From JBHIFB01 sp046760905 (GTDB lineage: Bacteria > Gemmatimonadota > CAZMKB01), in the NCBI GenBank assembly GCA_046760905.1, contig JBHIFB010000099.1, forward strand, positions 1 to 12,489: 12,489 bases of DNA, given 5' to 3'. Below, piece by piece: positions 1-8,500 of the stretch. The position numbers and the translations under genes were made by a program. The notes beneath the pieces were generated by a model. It did no database searches, was not told the DNA's origin, and saw only the letters and a list, made by a program, of their open reading frames with translations. The first letter of the stretch is position 1. Each line of letters begins with the position of its first letter.

Positions 1-94
1 CCGCATGCCGAAACAAAAGGAACAGTCCCCTGATCCCCCGCCTGCGAGCCACATGTGGGTAAATGCGAAACGCCCGAACGAAACAACTCTAAGT

Positions 95-109
95 TTCAGT
101 TAAACTGAA
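95..109. repeat. Perfect 15-bp palindrome, operator-like
   Basis: TTCAGTTAAACTGAA is a perfect inverted repeat with 7-bp arms around one central base. It sits about 75 bases upstream of the -35 element at 186. Size and position suit a dimeric regulator, but no regulator gene is in the window, so binding is inference only. Confidence 0.4.
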
Positions 110-142
110 CTTTAACTTCCATCCATTTGAACAGTTACAGAA

Positions 143-159
143 AGAAATTTCAAATTTCT
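143..159. repeat. Perfect 17-bp palindrome, operator-like
   Basis: AGAAATTTCAAATTTCT is a perfect inverted repeat with 8-bp arms around a central C. It lies 26 bases upstream of the -35 box at 186. The centre is too small for a good RNA hairpin, so a protein-binding site is the more natural reading. No known consensus is matched with certainty. Confidence 0.4.
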
Positions 160-185
160 GGGGAAAGTCCTCATGCTTAATTCAG

Positions 186-214
186 TTGACTTATACACCT
201 GTATCTGATATAAT
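186..214 (+). promoter_or_regulatory. Strong sigma70-type promoter with extended -10
   Basis: The sequence shows TTGACT (186-191), a 17-base spacer, then a perfect TATAAT (209-214). A TG pair at 206-207, one base before the -10, matches an extended -10. This is close to the bacterial housekeeping consensus. Transcription would start near 221, leaving a leader of about 140 bases before the gene at 361. If the organism is a true Bacteroidetes member, whose main sigma factor prefers TTTG and TAnnTTTG, the match would mean less. Confidence 0.6.
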
Positions 215-222
215 CAGGATAA

Positions 223-252
223 TTGAAGAATTGAAATCGTGGAATATATAAT
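223..252 (+). promoter_or_regulatory. Second, downstream sigma70-like promoter
   Basis: TTGAAG (223-228) is followed after 18 bases by a perfect TATAAT (247-252). The -35 is weaker than in the promoter at 186-214, and together they would make a tandem pair. The region is AT-rich, so a chance -10 is possible. Confidence 0.4.
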
Positions 253-323
253 CTGTAATATTTAACTTTAACCGAACCTGAGCCGGAAGTTTAACTCAGG
301 ATCAAAAGAAAAACGAGGACGCT

Positions 324-347
324 ATGTTCACCGTACTAGCGTTTTGA
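324..347 (+). CDS. Possible 7-codon leader peptide
   Basis: ATG at 324 opens a frame reading MFTVLAF that closes at TGA 345-347. GAGGA at 315-319 could serve as its ribosome-binding site. The stop overlaps the start of the AAAGGAG Shine-Dalgarno (347-353) of the gene at 361, so translating the leader could couple to or control the main gene. An ORF this short arises often by chance and the peptide has no run of a single amino acid as classic attenuators do, so support is weak. Confidence 0.2.
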   Translation: MFTVLAF

Positions 348-360
348 AAGGAGCAGGCAC

Positions 361-1296
361 ATGAACTTCTTCAGTTCTAAGATAGTCTGGATCCCTACCT
401 TCACCCTCATCGTGATCATTTCAATAGCTGCTACAAGCCTCACACAGGAGCGGACCACAAGGGCGAGAAGGTTATACGACATCGAAAAACAGCTGACCTG
501 TAGTAATCCACTGGAGGACCCAACCTCCGGCCTCCCGTCAACTGTTCCAGTCGACTACTTCAGGCAGACGGATGATGTGTGGGTGAGCTTCGACCCGGGC
601 AGGATGGCAGGTGAAGAAGCATGGCTATTCGTCGTCAATGCAGATAAGTCCATAAGGCTCGGCGATGGGGATCCTCTGGAAGACGTATCGGGTGGCGTTG
701 AGCGCGTATTTGTGGAGAAGGGATTCGGGTGGAAAGGTTATAAAATATGGAAAGCCCCACTGGTGGAAGGGGTTTACAATGTCATCGTCGACTTCGCACC
801 GCTTGGTGTATACACTCGTGGCTTGGACATAATAGATGACATCGGTGCGGGATCAGGTGTGGGCTTTCGTGTGGCGAGTCAGAATCCCCTCATAGACTAT
901 ATCCGCATAGACCCTCTCGAAGGCAACAACGTTATAGATGGGGGCTGCGTGAGGATTTATGGCACCGGACAATCGCAATACTGGGAACGCCACTATGCCT
1001 ATGGCTGGAACAACGGCCAGAACAGGATCCCTGAGGATGGTGGGGGTGATGACATCAGATTAGGACAGATCAGTCCTGCATGGTCAACAGACGTTCCCCC
1101 GTATCTCGGCGAGATCGGTGACAACGGAATTTTCGTTGCTGCATTTGATTACAGGTGCGGAGACGGTAATGTCTTCGCAGATTACGAGATTTTCCGTGCC
1201 GGTGATGGAATGGTGATCTTGAGCGATACCTCATACATCGCTGTTTTACCTCCAGACTGGATACCCGGAGACTCGACTGACGTCATGGGTCGATAG
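361..1296 (+). CDS. Exported protein of unknown function
   Basis: I do not recognise this 311-residue protein. Residues 8-25 are a hydrophobic segment after a short N-terminus with one Lys, so it is either a signal peptide or an uncleaved anchor; the rest would face the periplasm or outside. The remainder is rich in Gly, Asp and aromatic residues with a beta-strand pattern and probably forms two beta-sandwich-like units (about 62-170 and 180-300). Around 137-160, the pattern GVYNVIVDF then GVYTRGLDIID recalls a Gly/Asp-rich motif seen in bacterial surface proteins, an impression not tested here. Three Cys are present (47, 196, 256). The start is supported by AAAGGAG seven bases upstream. It appears monocistronic, with its own promoters and a 300-base gap behind it. 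Confidence 0.85.
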   Translation: MNFFSSKIVWIPTFTLIVIISIAATSLTQERTTRARRLYDIEKQLTCSNPLEDPTSGLPSTVPVDYFRQTDDVWVSFDPGRMAGEEAWLFVVNADKSIRLGDGDPLEDVSGGVERVFVEKGFGWKGYKIWKAPLVEGVYNVIVDFAPLGVYTRGLDIIDDIGAGSGVGFRVASQNPLIDYIRIDPLEGNNVIDGGCVRIYGTGQSQYWERHYAYGWNNGQNRIPEDGGGDDIRLGQISPAWSTDVPPYLGEIGDNGIFVAAFDYRCGDGNVFADYEIFRAGDGMVILSDTSYIAVLPPDWIPGDSTDVMGR

Positions 1297-1326
1297 TGCG
1301 AGTCATATCTCATCAATAGCAACCGC

Positions 1327-1359
1327 TTGATCCACTTCAGACAGGATCAAAGGCTGAAG
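1327..1359 (+). repeat. Interleaved inverted repeats (pseudoknot or switch-like)
   Basis: TTGATCC (1327-1333) pairs perfectly with GGATCAA (1344-1350), leaving a 10-base loop. That loop contains CTTCAG (1335-1340), which pairs perfectly with CTGAAG (1354-1359). The order is that of an H-type pseudoknot or of two competing hairpins. The 3-base connector crossing a 7-bp stem looks tight for a full pseudoknot, so alternative hairpins are more likely. It starts 31 bases after the stop of the upstream gene and has no T-tract. Confidence 0.4.
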
Positions 1360-1517
1360 AGAGGTATCTCAATCCGTACTTCCTAATCCTACGCCAACAG
1401 CCGCTGTCCATGAAGAGCAATATAGATTCGCTCTGTTTCACAATCCCCCAGGCCACCATGCTCTGGCCGGCTGCCATCCAGAATCCAAAGAATATGGATA
1501 ATGTATTGGATATTGCT

Positions 1518-1546
1518 TTGGCGATATATGGATTATAGATTATCTT
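1518..1546 (+). promoter_or_regulatory. Probable promoter of the ammonia-lyase gene
   Basis: TTGGCG (1518-1523) lies 17 bases before TATCTT (1541-1546); each box matches four of six sigma70 consensus positions. The stretch 1490-1560 is the most AT-rich part of this gap, which fits a promoter, but several other weak box pairs can be drawn here (for example TTGCTT 1513-1518 with TAGATT 1536-1541), so the exact position is uncertain. Confidence 0.3.
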
Positions 1547-1596
1547 AACCTATATAAGGATATGATCTCACATCCAATCTATAGAGGAAACCAATA

Positions 1597-3120
1597 ATGC
1601 CTATCAACCTGGATGGATCCTCTTTAACCATCGATAGGCTTGAGCGTATTGCGCGACACGGCGAGAAGGTCCAACTCGATGGGGATGCACTTGAGCGTAT
1701 AAAAACCTGCCGTGCGATGCTGGAAGAGAAGATCCGGGCGCATGAAATCATGTACGGTGTAAATACCGGAATAGGAGAGTTCTCCGAGATCGCTCTAACC
1801 GATGATGAGGTGAAGCAGTTCCAGCGATATCTTATCTACAATCACGCTGCCGGGATAGGTGAACCGGCACCAATCGAATATGTCCGTGGGGCAATGGCCA
1901 GCCGTATAAATGTCCACGCCCTGGGCAAGTCAGGCTGCCGTCCGGAAATCACGCACCCCCTGGTGGAGATGCTTAACAAAGGGGTGACCCCGGGGGTCTG
2001 TCAGAAAGGCGCGGTCGGCGCCTGCGGTGATCTTGCCCCTATGTCGCAGATCGCCTTGCTTATGCTTGGTGAGGGTGAGGCCTTCTACCAGGATGAGAGG
2101 CTTCCGGGAAAGGAGGCCATGGAGAGAGCCGGTATCGCTATTCCAGGATTGCGGGCTCGAGATGGTCTTGCAATAATTAACGGTTCCAACCTTATGACTG
2201 CCATGAGTGCACTCCATCTTTACGATATCAACCTCTTCTTCAAGCAGGCTGAAATCGCCTGCGCTATGACCCTTGAAGCACTCTGTGCAAACTTAAAACC
2301 GTACGATGTACGCCTCCACAAGCAGCGCGGTTTCCCAGGTGCAGTCAGAAGCTCGACGGCGATCATGAAATGCATCGAGGGAAGCGATCTTTTGACGAGG
2401 AAAATGAAGACGAAAGTTCAGGATGCTTATTCCATGCGCTCCAGCCCACAGGTCATAGGGGCCGCGCACGATGCTGTGACCTATGCCCGGACACAGGTAG
2501 AGATCGAATTGAATGGTGTGGGGGACAATCCCGTCTTCCTGCCCGAAGACAAACTGACCCTGACCGGTGCAAACTTCCAGGGTACACCGGTCTCGCTTCC
2601 GATGGACATGGTCGGTGCTGCAGTGACGATGGTGTGCGTCATCTCCGAACGGCGGTTGAACAGGCTGACCAACCCGGCACTAAGCCAGGGACTGCCGGCT
2701 TTTTTAACGAAGGGCGCCGGGATGTTCTCGGGACTGATGTTGAGTCAATATACAGCAGACGCCCTTATCACCGAACAGCGAATCCTCTCAGCACCTGCTT
2801 CCATCCTCTCCATACCCGCGGCAGCAGACCAGGAGGATTTCGTATCGATGGGAATGAACACCGCAATCAAGAACGAGCAGATCCTGGATAACGCCTATGG
2901 AGTGCTCGGCATAGAGTTTTTAGCCGCAGCCCAGGCGCTTGATTTCCGCAACTTCACCCCGGGAAAAGGGGTGCGAATTGCTCACGATGTGATAAGAAAG
3001 CATGTTGAACATCTCGAAGAGGACCGGCCGCTCTACCCTGACCACGACAGGATGAAGGCTCTTGTCAAGTCGTGCGAAATCCTCAAAGAGGTCGAAAAAG
3101 TAGTCGGACCGCTCGGCTAA
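1597..3120 (+). CDS. hutH: Histidine ammonia-lyase family enzyme (Cys variant of MIO triad)
   Basis: This 507-residue cytosolic enzyme belongs to the MIO aromatic amino acid ammonia-lyase family (HAL/PAL/TAL); HAL converts L-histidine to urocanate and ammonia. Family landmarks run full length: YGVNTG with Tyr53, His83 in NHAAG, the cofactor triad at 142-144, Asn195, QDAYSMR (Gln275, Tyr278, Arg281), GNFQG-like Phe327 and QEDFVSMG with Glu413. Tyr53, His83, Asn195 and Glu413 match or nearly match Pseudomonas putida HAL numbering, and His83 with the Glu favours histidine as substrate. Tyrosine or another aromatic substrate, or an aminomutase, is not excluded: positions 196-198 read Gly-Ser-Asn rather than HAL's usual Gly-Thr-Gln. 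The triad is Ala-Cys-Gly rather than Ala-Ser-Gly. GAGGA at 1584-1588 supports the start. No other hut gene is in the window. Confidence 0.8.
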   Translation: MPINLDGSSLTIDRLERIARHGEKVQLDGDALERIKTCRAMLEEKIRAHEIMYGVNTGIGEFSEIALTDDEVKQFQRYLIYNHAAGIGEPAPIEYVRGAMASRINVHALGKSGCRPEITHPLVEMLNKGVTPGVCQKGAVGACGDLAPMSQIALLMLGEGEAFYQDERLPGKEAMERAGIAIPGLRARDGLAIINGSNLMTAMSALHLYDINLFFKQAEIACAMTLEALCANLKPYDVRLHKQRGFPGAVRSSTAIMKCIEGSDLLTRKMKTKVQDAYSMRSSPQVIGAAHDAVTYARTQVEIELNGVGDNPVFLPEDKLTLTGANFQGTPVSLPMDMVGAAVTMVCVISERRLNRLTNPALSQGLPAFLTKGAGMFSGLMLSQYTADALITEQRILSAPASILSIPAAADQEDFVSMGMNTAIKNEQILDNAYGVLGIEFLAAAQALDFRNFTPGKGVRIAHDVIRKHVEHLEEDRPLYPDHDRMKALVKSCEILKEVEKVVGPLG

Positions 3121-3170
3121 GATTTGGAATACGCTCCTGCTTTTTATTAGATTATCAAAGGTTTCACATT

Positions 3171-3176
3171 GAGGAG
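3171..3176 (+). promoter_or_regulatory. Ribosome-binding site that fixes a GTG start
   Basis: GAGGAG lies six bases before GTG 3183. An in-frame TGA at 3177-3179 sits between them, so no start further upstream is possible, and the next ATG would remove the N-terminal anchor and the metal-binding Asp. GTG is therefore the start. Confidence 0.75.
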
Positions 3177-3182
3177 TGACAG

Positions 3183-5441
3183 GTGGCAGCGAAAAAAAAC
3201 ATCTCCATCGCGAAGAAATCGCTTCTCATAACCCTCGTTGCGATAGTCTCTCTCATCATCATTTGGACGGTGACGAGAAAGAAACCCGACCGCAATCTGG
3301 TTCTCATCACAGTTGACACAATCAGAGCCGACAGACTTCATTGCTACGGGTATGATGAGATCAGTACACCCAACATGGACTTCCTCGCGGCGAACGGAGT
3401 CCTCTTCGAGAACGCCATTTCCCCTGCCCCACTGACTCTGCCATCACACACAACGCTTCTGACCGGACTCTACCCTCAGACTCATGGAGTTCGTGACAAT
3501 ACAACCTACAAGCTTTCCGACAAAGCTGTTACTCTGGCGGAGATATTGCATGATAACGGTTACAATACGGCAGCGGTAGTTGGCGCCTTCGTTCTTCATT
3601 CGAGCTATGGGCTTGACCAGGGTTTTGAATATTATAATGATGAACTCCCCAACCCGCCCATGACTTTCACAAGCCCCTTCTCTTCTCAAAAGGCTCCCAG
3701 AATTAGAATGAAGGAGATTTCCGAACGACCGGCGTCGATCGTAACGAAGAGAGCGCTATCATGGCTCAGACAGAGCTCGGATGAAAGATTCTTCCTATGG
3801 ATACACTATTACGATCCCCATTTCCCGTATAACCCACCTCCCCCCTACTCGTCTAAATACCTCGAGAGGCCTTATGACGGCGAGATCGCATTTGTTGACA
3901 ATAATATCGGTGCAATCCTCACACAATTGAGAAACGATGGTCTTCTCGACAGGACTCTCGTAGTCCTTGCAGGGGACCACGGCGAAGGCCTGGGAGAACA
4001 TGAGGAAGAGACTCATTCCATATTCCTCTACGAACCGACTATAAGGGTACCTCTCATCATGAGTTATCCGGACAGGATCCCAAGCGGTACGAGGGTCAAT
4101 TCTGTGGTCTCCCTGGTCGATGTCGTTCCTACCATCCTGGAACTTCTCGCCGTACCGGCTCCAACGGATTTAAACGGTATGAGCCTCCTAGATCTGCTGG
4201 AGAAAAGCGATGCGGGGAGCAGATTCGTGTACAGTGAAAGCATGTACCCATACCTCAATTACGGCTGGAGCAAGTTGAAGAGCATAAGGGGACAGCAGTG
4301 GAAATACATTAAAGCGCCGTCACCCGAACTTTATAACGTGACCGAGGATCCCTTCGAGCTCAATAATCTCATCCACAGTGAAACGGATGTAGCAGCCAGG
4401 CTCGAAGCAAGCCTGGACTCCATTCTCTCGGAGACTAGTTCAAAAGACACGAGCCTCGCCGAGGATGTGAGCCTGAGTGCAATGGATCGTGAGAGGCTCC
4501 TTGCCCTTGGCTACATCGCTGGGGCTCCACCGGTTCGGGATAAGGAATCTCTCAAAGACCCGAAGGATATGATCAAGTATCACGACCTCATCAACAAAGG
4601 CGAGAAGGCAATGGAAACGGGCAGCTTCGACGAAGCTCTGGAAGATTTCAAGAGGGTGATATCGGCCGATTCTGACAATGCACTCGTACATAACCTGGCA
4701 GGGATGATCTACTATCAACTTAATGATACGTCGAAGGCTCGGATTGAGTTTGAGAATGCAATAGAGCTGAATCCGAATCTCACCGACGCTCACCACAACC
4801 TGGGCAACATTTACTTTCACCAGGAGAATTACACTGAGGCGGCATCCTGTTATGAAAAGTCTGTTGAATTGGAGCCAGCAGCGGGAGATTACTGGGCGGC
4901 GCTCGGCCAGATTTACGCGAGAATGGGGGAGATGCGAAAGGCGGAGAAATCGTACCGAAGAGCGCTTGAACTGGGCTTCTCCTCTCCCCAGCTACTACTG
5001 GCAAATGGCATCACGCTGATGAGGCTGGGGAGGTTCGCAGATTCCCGAGAAAGCTTTGAGGAGGCACTCAGAGCTGATCCTGGCTACATTGAAATCTACA
5101 ATGAATACGGCAACCTCATGGATAGAATGGGCAATTACACAGAGGCTATCTCGAAATATAAGCAGGCGCTATCAATAGATCCCGAGTCCATACCGGCCCG
5201 TTATAACCTGGCTCGCATTCTAATCAAAACAGGGAGGGAGAATGAGGCGATCAAGGAGCTTCATGACGTCGTGAAGAAGGACCCGGATCACTCCGAGGCT
5301 CATTACCTGTTAGGTGAGCTCTACTACAAGAAAGGTAACCGGCGGCTGGCGGCAGAGAACTTCAAGAGGTTCCTCGAACTCCACACTGAAAATGAAGCTG
5401 CCAGGAGGCAAGCCGAAGCAAGGCTGAAAGAGCTCAGGTGA
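3183..5441 (+). CDS. Membrane-anchored sulfatase-like hydrolase/transferase with eight TPRs
   Basis: The 752-residue protein starts at GTG. A Lys-rich N-terminus precedes one membrane span (about 14-31), which should place the rest in the periplasm. Residues 37-445 form an alkaline-phosphatase-superfamily (sulfatase-type) domain: VDTIRADRL with Asp45 and Asp50, the nucleophile loop TLPSHTTLLTG (85-95), YDPH (210-213), GDHGE (264-268) and His278, and a typical sulfatase C-terminal strand near ELYNVTEDP. Residues about 465-745 are eight consecutive TPR units, a scaffold for protein contacts. The nucleophile position is Thr85, not the Cys/Ser of sulfatases, and the following Arg of CxPxR is His89, so formylglycine cannot form. 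A phosphoesterase or phospho-group transferase is likelier than a sulfatase; the substrate is unknown. It follows the lyase gene by 62 bases. Confidence 0.85.
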   Translation: MAAKKNISIAKKSLLITLVAIVSLIIIWTVTRKKPDRNLVLITVDTIRADRLHCYGYDEISTPNMDFLAANGVLFENAISPAPLTLPSHTTLLTGLYPQTHGVRDNTTYKLSDKAVTLAEILHDNGYNTAAVVGAFVLHSSYGLDQGFEYYNDELPNPPMTFTSPFSSQKAPRIRMKEISERPASIVTKRALSWLRQSSDERFFLWIHYYDPHFPYNPPPPYSSKYLERPYDGEIAFVDNNIGAILTQLRNDGLLDRTLVVLAGDHGEGLGEHEEETHSIFLYEPTIRVPLIMSYPDRIPSGTRVNSVVSLVDVVPTILELLAVPAPTDLNGMSLLDLLEKSDAGSRFVYSESMYPYLNYGWSKLKSIRGQQWKYIKAPSPELYNVTEDPFELNNLIHSETDVAARLEASLDSILSETSSKDTSLAEDVSLSAMDRERLLALGYIAGAPPVRDKESLKDPKDMIKYHDLINKGEKAMETGSFDEALEDFKRVISADSDNALVHNLAGMIYYQLNDTSKARIEFENAIELNPNLTDAHHNLGNIYFHQENYTEAASCYEKSVELEPAAGDYWAALGQIYARMGEMRKAEKSYRRALELGFSSPQLLLANGITLMRLGRFADSRESFEEALRADPGYIEIYNEYGNLMDRMGNYTEAISKYKQALSIDPESIPARYNLARILIKTGRENEAIKELHDVVKKDPDHSEAHYLLGELYYKKGNRRLAAENFKRFLELHTENEAARRQAEARLKELR

Positions 5442-5514
5442 GTATTATAAATCTGGAATCAGTTAAAGTGGAGAGTACAGAAGTCTGTCCCGTAAAACAC
5501 ACACTGGAGGGAAC

Positions 5515-8500
5515 ATGAAAAAGGGAAATCTGTTCCTGCTACTCGTATGTCTTATCATTTGGAAACCCGTGGTCTCTATGGCTTTTATTCCCGTTACTGG
5601 ACAGCACGATCAATGGGAACCGACTCCGGTTGACTACAAGGCGGAAAAATTTTCGCTTCCCATGAATGCATGGATCGATTTCATCGAACGATACGGCAGT
5701 AAATGGAAGATAGACTGGGACGAGGAGATGGGGACACCGCATGCCATTTATGGTTGGGGTATCGAAATTATCCCTGGCGGGATCGTGAGCGAGGGATTCC
5801 TCTCAGAAAGGCTCCTCTCGTTTGTCGATGACAATAGCGGACTCTTCGGTATATCATCGGCCGATCTTGAACCTGCAAGTATCGAGGTGCATGGACGGTT
5901 GTGGTATGCAACCTATCAGCAAGTCATACATTCCGTTCCGGTGTATGGAGGAATCGTTCAATTCAGGATCCGAAAAGACGGCAGGCTCGTCTCGATTTCC
6001 TCGCGAATCCACCCGGGAGTTGACCTGATCACCTCACCCGCAATACCGATGGAGAGCGCCGAAGCCCGGGCGAAAGGGGATGCCTTCTTTGCCGAGGACA
6101 GGGACATTGCCTTGCCACCCGTGCTCGTTGTCTATCCCGATCGCACGGGACAGAGGACAAAATACTTTCTCTCCTGGATGGTTGAGCTTATTACCCATGA
6201 GCCGCCTGGCCACTGGTTCTACATGATAGATGCTCACAATGGGAACATCGTGCGCAAGTGGAATCAGATTTACTACGACGGGGTATCTCCAGACAGTATC
6301 TTCGGCACTGTTACCGGCTTCATTCTGCCTGAGATCCCTTCAGAGACTCCCGAAGAGAGGCCTCTGAAGGACCTCATCGTCTCTCTGCGCGGGGGGGACT
6401 CTTCCGTGACCGATTCAGCAGGCGATTATCTGATCGAAACAGATAGCGCTGATTCTATACTCGCCGCGCTTTTGGGGCCGTTCGTAGACGTGAACAGGGC
6501 AGATGGCGTCGATGCATCCGTGAGACTGGAGGGTCTTTTGGAGATTCCCAACCCCATTCTCTGGGATGACATGAACTCAGATATGCCGGAAAGGAATGGC
6601 TTCTATCATACAATCGTGGTCCATGATTATGTCAAAGCGCTTGATTCGACCTTCACGGGTCTGGATTACAGAATGCCGTGTGAGGTGAATTTAGACATGA
6701 CCTGCAATGCTTTCTGGGACGGTATTGGTATGAACTTCTTTCGGGCCGGTGACGGATGTGTAAACACCGCCCTGATAGCCGATGTCATATATCACGAGTA
6801 CGGCCACGGTGTCACGGACTTCCAATACCGTCCGAATCCCCAGCCTTCCGGCGCGATGCACGAAGGCTTTTCTGATTACCTTGCCGCCACTATCACCAAT
6901 CAGCCACTGGTGGGTCGAGGCTTTTTTGGACCGGGCTCCTGGATCAGGAGTACGGAGAACAACCGTGTGTATCCGGCTCCGGAGTGTGGTGGAGAACCGC
7001 ACTGCGTGGGGGAGGCCATCGCCGGAGCCCTGTGGGATATGCGGCAGAACCTGGTCACCTCACTTGGCGAGGAGGCAGGCATCGCCCTCGCTGACACTCT
7101 CTTTCACTACAATCGATACGGTTTCTCAACCATATTCCCTGATTACTTCATCGACATCCTCGTTCTCGATGACGATGACGGCAATCTCTTTAATGGCATC
7201 CCTCACTCCAATGAGATATGCGACGGCTTTGGAAACCATGGGTTGCCATGCGTCCTCACTCCGAACGCTCCTGTGACCTTTGACGCCGGTAACGGCAACG
7301 AACTGGTTGTGGTATGGCAGGCCGTGCCGTCACTGCTTGCACCCGTTTCCGATTACATACTGTTCTTCGGAGAGGAATCAGACATTTATACTGATTCACT
7401 GGCCTCCGGAGGTGACACAACCGTCCTCGTGACGGGTCTCAATGAAGGTCAGGTCTATTACTTCGCCCTGATGGCGGAGGATTCGACCGGTATCAGGAGC
7501 AACATGTCTCAGGAGGGTACAGGGACACCGCTTTCCGTCCCGTTACCTCCATCGGGCCTATTCTCCCGGTCGCAGCGGGATAACATCTCCCTGACGTGGC
7601 TGATGAACAAGGAGCTCGATATAGAGGCCTACATCATCCTTCGCAGCGAATTCGCTGACAGCTCTTACTCTGAAATCGACACGGTCACGGCAAGCGATAC
7701 TACTTACATCGATTCAACCCCGGAACCGAATATCATGTATTACTACAGAGTAGAGGCAATGGACGGTGATGGCGAAATAAGTGATCCCTCATCTACAGTG
7801 CGTGGAAGGTTGATGAGCCTCGACAGCGGAATACTCGTCATCGACGGCACGCTTGACGGGCAGGACGGGATACCCTTCTCCTGGGCTGACAGTACTGTGG
7901 ATCACTTCTACAGCGATCTTCTCAAATACTATCCCGTCTCGGCAGAGTATGACATTGCTGATAGTATCGATGTTTCATCTTTCGAGCTCGATCAGGCGAT
8001 CATGGCCCCATACTCCACAGTCGTGTGGCACGAGGATGACCGGACCAGTCCGTCGATGATCCCCTATCTCGAAGATATCGGGAGCTACCTTTCACAGGGA
8101 GGCAATCTCTTCCTCAGCGGATGGCATCTGGTTCGGCACCTGAGTGGCGAAGCCTCCGGTACCGTAGTATTTCCCCCAGGGAGTGTGCCCCACGACTATC
8201 TAAAAATGGACTCGGTGGAGGTCATCGGAAGTTCGATCAGGGACTTCGCCGGAGCAGACTCCGAAGTCAGTGACTATCCGACTCTCTCGGTCGATTCCAC
8301 AAAGGCTCCTCTCCTCGGTGGGAATCTCTTCGAGATGGATGTCCTGTTCGAGCTGGTGGATGAACCGGTGACAGAACCGATCTATTCCTATCGCTCCTCT
8401 GAAGGAGACACTGCCACATACCATGGTGAAACAGTCGGGCTAAGGTACCTCGGAGAGGATTACCGGCTCGTCATTTTCGACTTCCCTCTATTTTACATCC

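Larger units (their letters stand above)
1..360. other. AT-rich upstream regulatory region
   Basis: No convincing gene lies here. One plus-strand frame is open from the window edge to a stop at 101-103 and could be the last ~33 codons of an upstream gene, but its residues (rich in Pro, Lys and Gln) match nothing I recognise. The rest is AT-rich and holds two perfect palindromes (95-109 and 143-159), two sigma70-like promoters (186-214 and 223-252), a 6-bp dyad (CCTGAG 277-282 with CTCAGG 295-300) and a possible short leader ORF (324-347). It ends in a strong Shine-Dalgarno, AAAGGAG at 347-353, seven bases before the ATG at 361. Confidence 0.6.
1297..1596. other. 300-base intergenic region
   Basis: No gene-like ORF is supported on either strand; a minus-strand frame entering at 1545-1751 is a shadow of the lyase gene. 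The first part carries interleaved inverted repeats (1327-1359). The last ~100 bases become strongly AT-rich and probably hold the promoter of the ammonia-lyase gene. No hairpin followed by a T-run is visible, so a classic intrinsic terminator for the first gene is not evident. Confidence 0.6.

Noticed and set aside
2..103. Open frame at the left window edge
   Set aside because: It could be the 3' end of an upstream gene, but 33 codons without a recognisable motif are not enough to call it.
2370..2891. 173-codon plus-strand ORF in another frame of the lyase gene
   Set aside because: The lyase frame carries conserved catalytic motifs across this whole stretch; the overlapping product has the Arg/Gly-rich look of an off-frame reading and no ribosome-binding site.
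6782..7276. 164-codon plus-strand ORF overlapping the protease zinc site
   Set aside because: The HEYGH and HEGFSD motifs are in the main frame; the alternative frame is Ser/Thr/Pro-rich noise.
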